Shown: piece by piece, positions 19,150-28,448 of the stretch
How positions within the stretch are numbered: the stretch's first letter is position 1
How the letters are laid out: the number at the start of each line of letters is the position of its first letter
Assembly (NCBI GenBank): GCA_003427395.1
Contig: BFEA01000065.1
Location: 1,146,027-1,174,474 of the forward strand
Reading direction: 5' to 3'
Length of the DNA stretch: 28,448 nucleotides
Origin: Chara braunii
Taxonomy: Eukaryota; Streptophyta; Charophyceae; Charales; Characeae
Notes under the pieces: model-generated
What the model saw: only the letters and a program-made list of their open reading frames with translations
What the model was told of the DNA's origin: nothing
The model's database searches: none
Made by a program: the position numbers and the translations under genes

Positions 19150-21820
19150 TGAGTGAAACTCAGTTTTGAGCACAAAAAAAAAAAAAAAGGAGGTAACGAT
19201 TTACTCTAAAATAGAGAAAAGGACAATACATGAGCTTAAGACTACCTGAACACTACGAAAAACAAATATACATGTAGCGATTTATATCAAAATAAAGAAT
19301 GAAGCACAACATGGAGAGAAAACGAATAAACTCACTTTTGAGCACACATAAAGAAAGGGGAAAGTGACGATTTACTCTAGAGTGAAGAAATGGACAACGC
19401 ATGAGTTCAAGACTACTATAACACTAGGAAAAACAAAGATACATGCAACGATTTACACCCAAGTGAAAAATGAATCAAAACATGGAGAGAAAGTGAATGA
19501 AACTCACTTTGAGCACACAGAAACAAAAGAGAAGGTAATCATTTACTTTTGAGTGAAGAAATAGAAAACGCATGAGCTCAAGACTACTATAATACTTGGA
19601 AAAACAAAGATACAGTTAGTGATTTATACCAAAGTGAAGAATGAAGCAAAACATAGAGAGAAAATGAGTGAAACTCACTTTTGAGCATACATACACAAAA
19701 GGAAAAATGACGATTTATTTTAAAGTAAATAAATGGACGAAGCATGAGTTCTAGACTACAAGAACACTAGGAAAAGCAAAGATACATGTAACGACTTACA
19801 CCCAAGTAAAGAATGAAGCAAAACATGAAGAGAAATTCAGTGAAACTCACTTTTGAGCACACACACACAAAAGGGGAAGTAACGATTTACTGTAGAGTGA
19901 AGAAATGAACAATGCATGAGCTCAAGAATACTATAACACTAAGAAAAACAAAAATACATATCGCGATTTACACCAACGGGACGAATGAAGCAAAACATGG
20001 ATAGAAAGCTAGAAAAACTCGCTTTTGAGCACACACATAAAAAATGGGAGGTAGAAATTTACTCTTGAGTGAAGAAATGGACAATGCATGAGATCAAGAC
20101 TACTAGGACACTAGGAAAAAAAAAAACACATGTATCGATTTACACCAAAGTGAAGAATGAAGCAAAACATGGAGAAAAAGTGAGTGAAACTCACTTTATA
20201 ACAAACACATACAAAAAATAAGATAACTATTTACTCTAGAATGAAATAATGGACAATGCATGAGCTCAAAACTATTAGAACATTTGAAAAAATAAGGATA
20301 CATGTAGCGTTTTACACCAAAGTGAAGAATGAAGCAAAAAATAAAGAGAAATTAAATGAAGCTCAATTTTGAGCACACACACAAAAGAGAAGGTAGTGCT
20401 TTACTCTAGAGTGAAAAAATGAATAATGCATGAGGTCAAGACTATTAGAATACTAGAAAAAACAAAGATATATGTAGTGATTTACACTAAAGTGAAGCAT
20501 GAAGCAAGACACGAAGAAAAAATGAGCGAAACTCACTTTTGAGCATACACACACAAAAGAGGACGTAGCGATTTACTTTAGAGTAAAAAAATTAACAATA
20601 CATGAGTTCAAGATTACTAGAACAGTAGGAAAAACGAAGATACATGTAGCGATTTATACCAAAGTGCAGAATAAAGCAAAACATGGAGAGAAAGTGAGTG
20701 AAACTCACATTTGAACGTACATACACAAAACGGAGATAGATGATTTACTATAGAGTGAAGAAATACATAATGCACGAACTCAAGACTACCAAAACAGTCG
20801 AAAAAGCAAAGATACTTGTACGAATTTACACCAAAGTGAAGAATGCAGCAAAACATGAAGAGAAAGTGAGTGAAACTCAGTTTTGAGCACACACAGATAA
20901 AAGGGGAGGTTGCGATTTACTCTCGAGTGGAGAAATTGACAATTCATGAGCTTAAAACTACCAGAACACTAGGAAAAATGAATATACATGTAGTGATTTT
21001 TACCAAAATGAAGAATGAAGTAAAACATGGAGAGAAAGCGAGTAAACTCACTTTTCAGCACACATAAAGAAAAGAGAAAGTAACGATTTACTCTAGAGTA
21101 AAGAAATGAACAACGCATGAGTTCAAGACTACGAGAACACTAGGAAAAACAAACATAGACGCAATGATTTACACCCAAGTGAAGAATAAAGCAAAACACG
21201 GAGAGAACGTGAATGAAACTCACTTTGAGCACACACACACAAAATAGAAGGTAACGATTTACTTTAGAGTGAAGAAATAGAAAATGCATGAGCTCAAGAC
21301 TACTATAATACTAGGAAAAACAAAGATACAATTAGTTATTTATACCAAAGTAAAGAATGAAGCAAAACATAAATTGAAAGTGAGTGAAACTCACTTAAAA
21401 GCATACATATACAAAAGGAAAAATGACAATTTACTCTAAAATAAAGAAATGGACAATGCACGAGTTCAAGACTACTACAACACTAGGAAAAGACAAGATA
21501 CAAGTAGCCATTTACATCCAAGTGAATAATGAAGCAAAACATGGAGAAAAATTCAGTGAAGCTCACTTTTGAGCACACACAAACAAAAGGGGAGATAGCG
21601 ATTTACTCTAGAGTAAAAAAATGAGATTTACTAAAAGGGATGAGCTCAAGACTACTAGAACACTGGGAAAAACAAAGATACATACAACGATTTACGCCAA
21701 CGGAAATAAAGAAGCAAAACATGAAGAGAAAGTGAATGAAATTCACTTTTGAGCAAAAAAGAAAAAAATGCGAGGTAGGGATTTACTCTTGAGTGAAGAA
21801 ATGGACAATGTATGAACTCA
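19150..21820. repeat. Higher-order repeat of ten monomers (about 1.72 kb) inside array B
   Basis: Private variants recur at an offset of about 1717-1725: ACTCAGTTTTGAG at 19158 and 20875; a shortened GTAAACTCAC-type monomer followed by CACATAAAGAAA (about 19326 and 21040); ACGCATGAGTTC (about 19400 and 21115); ACTCTTGAGTG (20061 and 21785). Confidence 0.6.
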
Positions 21821-22315
21821 AGACTACTAGAACACTAGGAAAAGCAAAGATACATGTAGCGATTTACACCAAAGTGAAGAATGAAGCAAAACATAGAGAA
21901 AAAGTGAGTGAAACTCACTTTTGAGCAAACACTTACAAAAGGGAAGGTAGTGATTTACTCTAGACTGAAGTAATGTACAATGCATGAGCTCAAGACTACT
22001 AGGACACGTGGAAAAACAAAGATACATGTAGTGTTTTACACCAAAGTAAAGAATGAAGCAAAATATAGAGAGAAAGTGAATGAAACTCACGTTTGCGCAC
22101 ACACATACAAAAAAGAAGGTAGTGATTTACTCTAGAGTGAAGAAATGGATAATGCATGAGCTCAAGACTACCGGAATACTAGGAAAAACAAAGATACAAG
22201 TAGCGATTTACACCCAAATGAAGAATGAAGCAAAACACGGAGAGAAAGTGAGTGAACCTCACTTTTTAGCACACAAAAACAAAAGGGAAGGTAGCGATTT
22301 AGTATAGAGTGAGGA

Positions 22316-22337
22316 AATGGACAATGGGGAGTCCATT
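22316..22337. other. Inverted repeat at the satellite/spacer junction, right copy
   Basis: AATGGAC (22316-22322) and GTCCATT (22331-22337) mirror the pair at 9408-9429. Confidence 0.6.
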
Positions 22338-22438
22338 ACGAGTGGAGAAACCCGTTACTATATGTACTAACCTTTGAAAAACATCTATGGAGAGAGAGAA
22401 GATAAGAGAAAACGTAGATGTTGGAACATGGGAGGATG

Positions 22439-22532
22439 AGAGAAGAAGAGGAAGAAGAGGAAGATGGAGGAGACGAAGAAGAAGAAGAAGAAGGAGAAGG
22501 AGAAGGAGAAGAAGAAGGAGAAGAAGAGGAAG
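22439..22532. repeat. (AAG)n-type purine repeat, right copy
   Basis: Imperfect AAG/AGG triplets, the counterpart of 9535-9645. Arg-rich, Ser-rich and Leu-rich frames across it are composition artefacts. Confidence 0.9.
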
Positions 22533-25500
22533 CCTCACCTTCTCTCTTCTTACCTTCTCTTGGGTCTTGGAGTTGATGTATCAGTCTTGGAGCTGCTCCT
22601 CCCCACTTGGCTATCACTTTTTTTTTCCTTAAGTCCTTCTCCCCTTCTCAGTCCCCCTCAAGTCACAACAAACTACTACCACGATGGCTATAGAGTCCTC
22701 CCCTCTTGGAGGGCTAATGAGACTCTCTCTAGCCTTGCCTTCTTCCTCACAGCCTGGGGGCTGTGGCGGACCACCCTCTTAGGCCAAGCGCATTACCACT
22801 AGCCCCAAGAGCTCCTCACGCTAGCTCAAAGTCTCCTCTAAGCTCTCAAACTGACAGGGGTTCCCCTCTCCTCACTCCAAGCGAGAGAGGTGCTCCTATG
22901 TGCTCACTTGGGCAACATGGGCACACCTCATGCAAATGTGAGTGTGGCGGGCCTAATTCTCAGCTTATGTAGGCTGAAACCAGCACTCCAGCCATTCCAT
23001 GGGGCTCCCTATGTGCCTTGAGGTGAACCGAGGTAGCAGCACTAGGCCCTTCCGGGGGTACCCGAACCTTATTTTGGCCAAGTACATGCTGTCTGAGTGG
23101 TTGGTACCAACTCAAATTGCCTCTTGGCCTCCTCTAGCCTCTTTTTCACTCGCAAAATGTTGCCCCCTTGAATTCAAATGCCCAAGGGGTAACCTCACTT
23201 GAAAGAAAAACGCCTAAAGGGTTTTTTTATCGATTTGTTTAACTTTTATCTCATTTTTGGTAGGCTGAGGTATTTACCCTCGGTGCCTTTTCATCCTTGG
23301 ATCTGGCTGAGATCCAAGGCCCACAATATTTCGTGCCACCCCCCTGTAGTCCTTGCCTCAAATTTGAGCCCCTAGGTTCACTTTTTCATTTTTTTGTGCA
23401 TCTGACCTTCTTTTTTTGTCAAATGCACTTGTGTCTTTTTCTTTCTTTTTGCCAATTCATTCCGGAGTCGGACGTTTGGGTAGGCCTCGTAAAAACCGAC
23501 CATATTACCTCCTCTATGAATATGAATCTTAGGTGCACGGGCCAAAAGAAAACCGGTCAGGTCTCCTTTGCATTTTTTCTTAATTTTGTCTTTTTAATTT
23601 AGATATTGTAGAGATGATGCCCCAAAGGCCATATCTCTGCAATCCGGATTACCCTCCAATAATTGTGGAGGCATGAGGACATAGTAGGACCTGCCAGTCC
23701 CTACTGTGCCAGTCCCAATAGGCCGATACATTTTCCTCCAATCTTTTCTCCCCTTTTGTCTCATCTCTTCTCCATTTTCTTTCATTTTTCTTCTCTTTTC
23801 TTTTATTTCTGATATGGCAAGTATCAAGTAGTTGTCGAGTCTTTTTCTAGGTCATGGATCCTCATCCACGGCCAGATTCGAACTCAATAGTTAGCCTTTT
23901 TATCTCGGATTACAATAATGGCACCCCCATGCTCCTAAGGGGCTTCATTTTGCCTCCGTTAGTTTTAATTTTGAGCCCCCTTCGCTCCAATTTTCTTTTG
24001 ACAACCTTTTTTGTGTGTTGAGCCCCTTGGGGCCTCCGAGATATCTCGGACTACTGGGCAACCCTTCCATCATCATATTTTGCTTTCTTTTCTCGCACGG
24101 CTCTCCCATTTGACTCCACTAGTGCTTTCAATTGCATTAGTGGTACTAATATTTTCCACCATCCAGGTCTCGATCTTGACGGTGTCGTTGGCTTTCGTGA
24201 CCATTCTTCATGTTGGCTCATAGTTACCTTGGGACATCTCAAGTCCCCGCCACTCTCTCGTATTAGTCTCATTTTTTTGTCCCGCCGTGATCTCAGCTAG
24301 GCGTGTCCCGTTTTTTTCGACTATTTTTATTTGGGCCTATTTAGTCCCCGGTAACGTCCCGGATGATGTCTCATTTTTTTTTTTGGAATTCCTTGTCCTT
24401 GGTGGTTCCAATATCTCTTCCTCAAGTGCCCTATGCGTGCCGATTATTCTTGGTCGCGAGATCTCATTTCACGGTCGCGATTTACCATGTTCGTTATTTC
24501 TCGGACTGGAACTGTGGCCTTTTCCCTAGTCCCACAACCCCACAACTCGCCCGAAGTTGAAAGAAAATGGAGCGCTCAATTTTCAAGCGCATCCGGGCCC
24601 AATATTGACTCTGGATGCACCTAAAACATATGTTTTCCCTTCCTCATACATTCCATTGTAACTCGGACTGCAATGAGGGTTAATTTCCTAGCCCCATTGC
24701 CTTACAACTAGCCCACAACTGAAGAAAAAAGAAACGGTCAACTTTCAAGTGCATCCGGACTCAATATTGGCTCCGGATGCGCACCTAAAACATGTGTTTT
24801 TCTTCCCTCATGCAATCCATTGTATCTCGATTGCATGGGACCTTGCTCTTCCTTAATTTTCTCAGCAAAATTAAGAGAAAATCAAGATCCTTTGCAACCG
24901 TCATATTCCAGAATGTATCTGGTCACAGATGCATCTCCCTAAGTAACTGTTTTTGACAGTTAAGGTCTTTTTCTCTTTTCTTGTTTTTTCCTTTTTCTTT
25001 CCTTTTCTTTTCCCCCCCTTCTTGGACAGTAGGGATCTGCCAGTCCCTACTTATGGCAGTCCCTACTGATGACCAACTCACTCACTGCCACTCACTTTGT
25101 TTTTCTTATTCTCCCATATTTTTCTTCTCTTTTCTTTATTTTTCTAGCATGCAAAGTGTCAAGTAGCCGTTAAGGCCATTTTCTAGGTTCTCCCTCTTAG
25201 TTTTGACCCTTCTTATGCTCAATGGGCAGTCCGTTATTTCTCGGACTGCAAATGTAGCCTTCTCATGCTCAAGAGAGCCTCCGTTTGCCTCTATTTCTTT
25301 CAAACAGTGACCTCTCCCACTCTGATTTTCCCCCGGAGGCCTATTTTTCTCATGGAGCCTCCTTTGGCTCCATTTTCTTGGGAGAGGTCAATCCGAGATT
25401 TTTCAGATTGCTCCCATGCCTCTATCTTCATGTTTCTTTGCTTTTCTTTTTCTTTTGGTCTTCCCGTTTGCTCCCACTAGTGGTGCTAATATTCTTGGCC

Positions 25501-25612
25501 GTCAAGATCGAGATCTTGACGGTGCATCTCTCTTTAATTATTTTTCCCTCATGCTGCTCCGCCGTTTCTCTTGAAACCTCTTCATGTCCCCGCCACTTGC
25601 GCCATGCTAGTC
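22533..25612. other. Unique-like spacer of the LTR element, right copy, no gene recognised
   Basis: Aligns with 9646-12849 with many substitutions and small indels. No domain is recognised on either strand. Conserved hairpins are kept in part (23640-23672, 24812-24834, 25226-25249). Confidence 0.6.
24812..25249. other. GCAGTCCG hairpin family, right copy (two intact members)
   Basis: The member at 24812-24834 pairs GCAATC with GATTGC. The member at 25226-25249 pairs GCAGTCCG with CGGACTGC perfectly. The other two expected members (about 24486-24508 and 24649-24671) have lost one arm. Confidence 0.6.
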
Positions 25613-25778
25613 CTTGGTACTTGTCCCGCCTGGAGGACCCCAACACTTTGTCCCGTCGGTGATCCCCGACATTTTGCCCCGTCGGTGGTCCTCGACACTT
25701 ATCCCGTCGGTAGTCCCCGGCACTTTGTCCCATCGGTGGTCCCCGACACGTGCCCCATTGGTCATCCCCGACACTTTG
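25613..25778. repeat. 26-bp minisatellite next to the primer-like site, right copy
   Basis: Same GTCGGTGGTCCCCGACACTT-type unit as 12850-13043, about six units, ending at the primer-like site. Confidence 0.85.
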
Positions 25779-25790
25779 TCCCGGATACCA
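25779..25790 (-). promoter_or_regulatory. Candidate primer-binding site, right (5') LTR
   Basis: The minus strand again reads TGGTATCCGGGA, three bases from the LTR end. Its exact conservation beside a diverged LTR supports a functional site. Confidence 0.45.
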
Positions 25791-25793
25791 TTA

Positions 25794-26341
25794 TTTTAAC
25801 TTAGTCTCATGTGGTTCCCGATACCCTCCTTCAAGGTGTCCCACGTTCTTTTGGCGTCTGCCGCCCTATGGTGGCCCCGTTTCCCTTGTCTTTTCTCGGA
25901 TCTTGCGTGCGTGTCGGTTTCTCCGGTCGCGGACCTCCAATCCGTGGTTCACGTTGATTATCATCGGTGACCCCTATGTTGGACCCTTATTTGCAACCAG
26001 GGCCGCCCACTCCTCAGCTTCCTTATTCTCTTGTCGTCCGCCGTGCCGCATTTGCAAAGTTAATGGTCCCTTGGCCTTCGTCATGCCGAATTCCAATGAC
26101 CCTCCTAGCCTCATGCAACGCCCTTATGCGACCCTGTGCTGACGCTTACTTGCTTGATGTTGCCGGTTCTTTCTCCCTGCGATTCTTAACCCAGGGCATC
26201 ATTCCCCTGGCGGTCCCGTCCTAATCCTTTTATCTTTTCTTTCTCTTGTCTCCTTACTCCTGATTTCTCTGTCGTGCACAATTTGGCTATATACATACCC
26301 TCAAGTGTCGGGGCGTTATTCGGGACTCACCGGTCCCAACA
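25794..26341 (-). repeat. 5' LTR of the satellite-bearing element (548 bp)
   Basis: It aligns along its full length with 13059-13619. On the minus strand it starts TGTTGGGACC at 26341; the downstream end is degraded (TTTTAAC on + instead of TGTTAAC). Sequence right of 26341 is unrelated to the element, so this is the outer LTR. Confidence 0.6.
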
Positions 26342-26346
26342 ACGTC
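26342..26346. other. Outer flank of the right LTR (candidate target duplication ACGTC)
   Basis: Five bases next to the LTR would be one copy of a target duplication. The other end of the tandem element is outside the window, so this cannot be confirmed here. Confidence 0.25.
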
Positions 26347-27395
26347 ATACGGGAGCAGAGGTTAGGAGCGCTAAGAGAAATCACGAACTAAAGGTGGATG
26401 ATCTACGAAGTCGTTATCTGTGTGAGATGAGTTATATGGGTGAAGATCGTGCAAGACGAGACGTCAACGGAAGCACGAACCAGGATCTGAGGAGATCTAC
26501 GAAGCTGAGTGAAGATTGGAGAACGAGGATGAAAAATGAGAGAGTAAATAGAGTGAAGGAAAAAATTATAGAACCTGTGTTAAAAAGGGTCAAGGAATTC
26601 GCGGAAAGAATCAAAGCGTACGGAGTCTGCGAGAGCGAAGGTAAATTGCGTAGAATAGAGAGAAGTACGAAGGAAATATAAAGGATATTTAGAGAAGATA
26701 GGAAACTCTTCGGAAGGTGGAGGTTCAATTTTCTAGAGAGTGCGAAAACAATAGATCACCAACAATCAGAGCAAGGGGAAACCTCTAGATCGGTGGAGCG
26801 AGAAGAAGGAAAGGAGAGTGAAGATGGGAACAACGGTACAACAGGAAAGAAATGTGAAGAAACAATAGCATTTTGAAAAATGATGAGTGCTTGTCAGTAT
26901 AGTGATGATAAATACTCCGTATACGTGGTAGGGAAGAGAGACGGGTCGGTGGTTTGTGTGGTGATACAGGTGAGTCACCTAGTAAGACTCGGAGTGATAG
27001 AGCAGGCCACAGTGCACGAGGAGAGGGCTGAGAGAAGCACGAGGGACCACACTCTGGGCAAGAATCGAAACGAACGCCTTATCAGATATATATTGAGTAC
27101 AACGTTATTCGAAGGAAGAATTTCTATTCATTCTTGGCATGAGTCCCCGAGAATGACGGAGAGAGTTTTGAAGAAAGAAGCTAGGGAAGCAGGGGAACTG
27201 GCCAGAGTTATAGTAGACGGAGCGGTTCTCAGAGTACCCTCAGCGCATAATCGGTACTGGAAGGCGTTGATTAAGACTTTGAAGGTCATAGAGGACTTCG
27301 GGGATAACAACGACTTTGCAGCTTTCTAGCTTGTCCTGGAGGCATCCACAGAAAGGATGTTAGTAGCGCTTGCCTTAACTGCTTTAGAATGCTAG
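26343..27395 (+). pseudogene. Degenerate reading frame of unknown family, interrupted by in-frame stops
   Basis: One frame stays open from the LTR edge at 26343 to 27395 apart from stops at 26679 (TAA), 26874 (TGA) and 27327 (TAG). The segments are about 112, 64, 150 and 21 codons. The first is rich in Arg, Lys and Glu and likely helical. The third (ATG at 26880, to 27329) is more mixed and contains VYVVGKRDGSVVCVVIQ. I recognise no domain. A perfect splice-donor consensus (CAG then GTGAGT, cut after 26969) raises the alternative of a spliced gene. The frame begins exactly at the LTR edge, so the LTR element may have inserted into it. The nominal ATG at 26274 is inside the LTR. Confidence 0.25.
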
Positions 27396-27402
27396 GTGAC
27401 CT

Positions 27403-27588
27403 ATGAAAAAGGAACAAGTGATGAGCCTACCTGAGGAGGAATTAGCGCGAAGAAGGCGTAAGTTGGAGAGATGGAGTGGACCACGCGAACACGAGAGCGA
27501 GAAAATTGAGAAGAGTCTGAGCGAGATCGAAAAGAAGAAGATTTTCTTGTATCGAGTGATTAGGTATCAAGTGGCAGACAACGACTAG
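27403..27588 (+). CDS. Small charged hypothetical protein (61 aa)
   Basis: The frame starts at ATG 27403 and ends at TAG 27586-27588, in a different frame from the interrupted one upstream. The product is Lys/Arg/Glu-rich and would be helical (ELARRRRKLERW, then EKIEKSLSEIEKKK). I recognise no family. It could be a last exon of the upstream frame, a gag-like remnant, or chance. Confidence 0.2.
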   Translation: MKKEQVMSLPEEELARRRRKLERWSGPREHESEKIEKSLSEIEKKKIFLYRVIRYQVADND

Positions 27589-27614
27589 GAAAGGAATCGT
27601 ATTTATGTTATGAT

Positions 27615-27888
27615 AGTGTGTTGTCGCGCGCGGCGGTCCCACACTCCACTGGGGAGCGCTGAACCTCATGGTCGTGTCACGCAGGATGTTTTGTTGAAAA
27701 GAACCAGTTACCACTCCGACCGTGCGCGTGTGCTATAGCTCTCACGACACCCCACAACAGGTCGGAGTGTCGCGAGGTATAACTTACCTCTACCCAAGGG
27801 GCAGTCACCACCCTTAGGTAGGCGTATCCCTGTTGAACTACCGACCCACATGTGAAGGTTTTCACACGCCTTTGTAGAGGTAGGTCGG
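27615..27888. other. Cluster of consecutive stem-loops
   Basis: Perfect arm pairs follow one another: AGTGTG/CACACT (27615-27620, 27640-27645); CACTCCGACC/GGTCGGAGTG (27712-27721, 27760-27769); GAGGTA/TACCTC (27774-27779, 27785-27790); TACC-AAGGG with CCCTT-GGTA (27791-27820, one mismatch); TGTGAA/TTCACA (27851-27856, 27861-27866); the last is enclosed by CCGACC/GGTCGG (27841-27846, 27883-27888). It matches no RNA family I know. Confidence 0.4.
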
Positions 27889-28448
27889 CCAATGGCGTTT
27901 TCTCGATCGCTGTAGCAAAAAACGGGGTACGCGCGGTGAAACGCGTAAGACTGACCCGTTAGTCAAGTCAGGTTCAGGATGTGATTTCCCTATCCTCGAC
28001 TTCTAGATATTCAGGTCGAACTTTTAGAAGGTCGTATATTTCCGCTTCTGCTCCCAAAATATATTATTCTTCGAACCACTACGATCAAGGTACCAATCAA
28101 ACCATTTCACTACCAATGACATTTTATTCTCCTTAACATATGACTGAACATCAGATAGTATAGAAGTTATATAAGACTGATAATGAATATGGAGGTATTA
28201 CTGCTGGGAACCCTTTCCACTTTCACAAGTACTATATTTCAAAGACTCTTCACAAAGTCAAACGCAGTTCAATCCAAAATCACGAACAAAACAGACCTGC
28301 ACAAAATAATGCAAAGACAATCCACATGCCATGCACTAATGGCGTCAACCATCAATCCACTCCTCAGACATTGTCCCTCACTTCCCAAACCTTGTATGAC
28401 AGCTCTATCTTTCCTGAGACGTAAACCCAGCCCCCTCACATTTCTTCA
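27889..28448. other. AT-rich flank, nothing recognised
   Basis: No frame of note, repeat or RNA gene is visible. Composition differs from the GC-richer stretch just to the left. Confidence 0.5.

Larger units (their letters stand above)
17160..22326. repeat. 172-bp satellite array B (about 30 monomers)
   Basis: Same monomer as array A, with about eleven more copies. Landmarks recur at about 17347, 17518, 17690, 17860 and 18032. One monomer contains a 29-base A run (18267-18295) in place of about 38 bases of normal sequence. A higher-order repeat of ten monomers is visible between about 19150-20100 and 20867-21820. The array ends at the same base pattern as array A, against an inverted repeat. 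Confidence 0.95.
13059..26341 (-). mobile_element. Large non-autonomous LTR element, full length on the minus strand, built largely of tandem repeats
   Basis: Two similar segments of about 550 bp bound the unit (13059-13619 and 25794-26341; roughly 88 percent identical by eye over the aligned parts). Read on the minus strand the order is: 5' LTR, three bases, primer-like site, 26-bp minisatellite, 3-kb spacer, (AAG)n, 172-bp satellite, 35-bp array, 43-54-bp minisatellite, spacer with (GA)n, 59-bp array, 48-bp array, purine tract, 3' LTR. No gag, RT, RNase H or integrase motif is visible in any frame, so it would need proteins from another element. It resembles the large retrotransposon derivatives (LARDs) of plants in lacking genes. 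Plant Tat/Ogre elements are known to carry tandem repeats near the 3' LTR, but not on this scale to my knowledge. Confidence 0.55.

Noticed and set aside
17412-22307. The same recurring frames in array B
   Set aside because: Same reason; their resemblance to each other comes from the satellite, not from protein selection.

Overview
The window looks like repeat-dense nuclear DNA of a streptophyte (land plant or charophyte alga). The only proteins I can name belong to a chromodomain-bearing Ty3/gypsy retrotransposon of the kind common in plant genomes. The rest is non-coding LTR-element and satellite DNA. I cannot fix the species: the GC-rich pol coding style would suit a non-flowering lineage such as Chara, but that is a guess. 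I see no rRNA, tRNA, CRISPR or bacterial-type operon.

Left part (1-5421, + strand): the 3' part of a Ty3/gypsy chromovirus. One continuous reading frame (2-4000) carries protease, reverse transcriptase, RNase H, integrase and a C-terminal chromodomain, broken by two in-frame stops (TGA 314-316, TAG 2348-2350). A 1.1-kb 3' untranslated stretch and a 310-bp 3' LTR (5112-5421) follow, the LTR bounded by perfect 11-bp inverted ends. The 5' LTR and gag lie outside the window. Six ambiguous bases sit in this element.

Middle part (5422-26341): two homologous copies of a composite non-coding block lie head to tail, in the order 43-54-bp minisatellite, 35-bp array, 172-bp satellite, (AAG)n, about 3.3 kb of spacer, 26-bp minisatellite, then a segment of about 550 bp. 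That last segment behaves like an LTR. Read on the minus strand it starts TG, follows a purine tract (GAGTGGGGGGAATT), ends in CA, and is followed by a tRNA-primer-like site (TGGTATCCGGGA). The simplest reading is a large, non-autonomous, minus-strand LTR element in tandem: LTR 26341-25794, a 12.2-kb internal region with no recognisable gag or pol, shared LTR 13619-13059, then a second internal region running left and interrupted by the chromovirus. The internal region is unusual in holding at least six tandem-repeat families, including about 19 and 30 copies of a nucleosome-length 172-bp satellite with conserved dyads.

Right part (26342-28448): single-copy flank. It holds a degenerate reading frame with in-frame stops (26343-27395), a small charged open frame (27403-27588), a cluster of perfect stem-loops (27615-27888) and featureless AT-rich sequence to the end.

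No working host gene can be asserted. The interest lies in how a retroelement, a centromere-like satellite and several hairpin families are built into one repeating unit.
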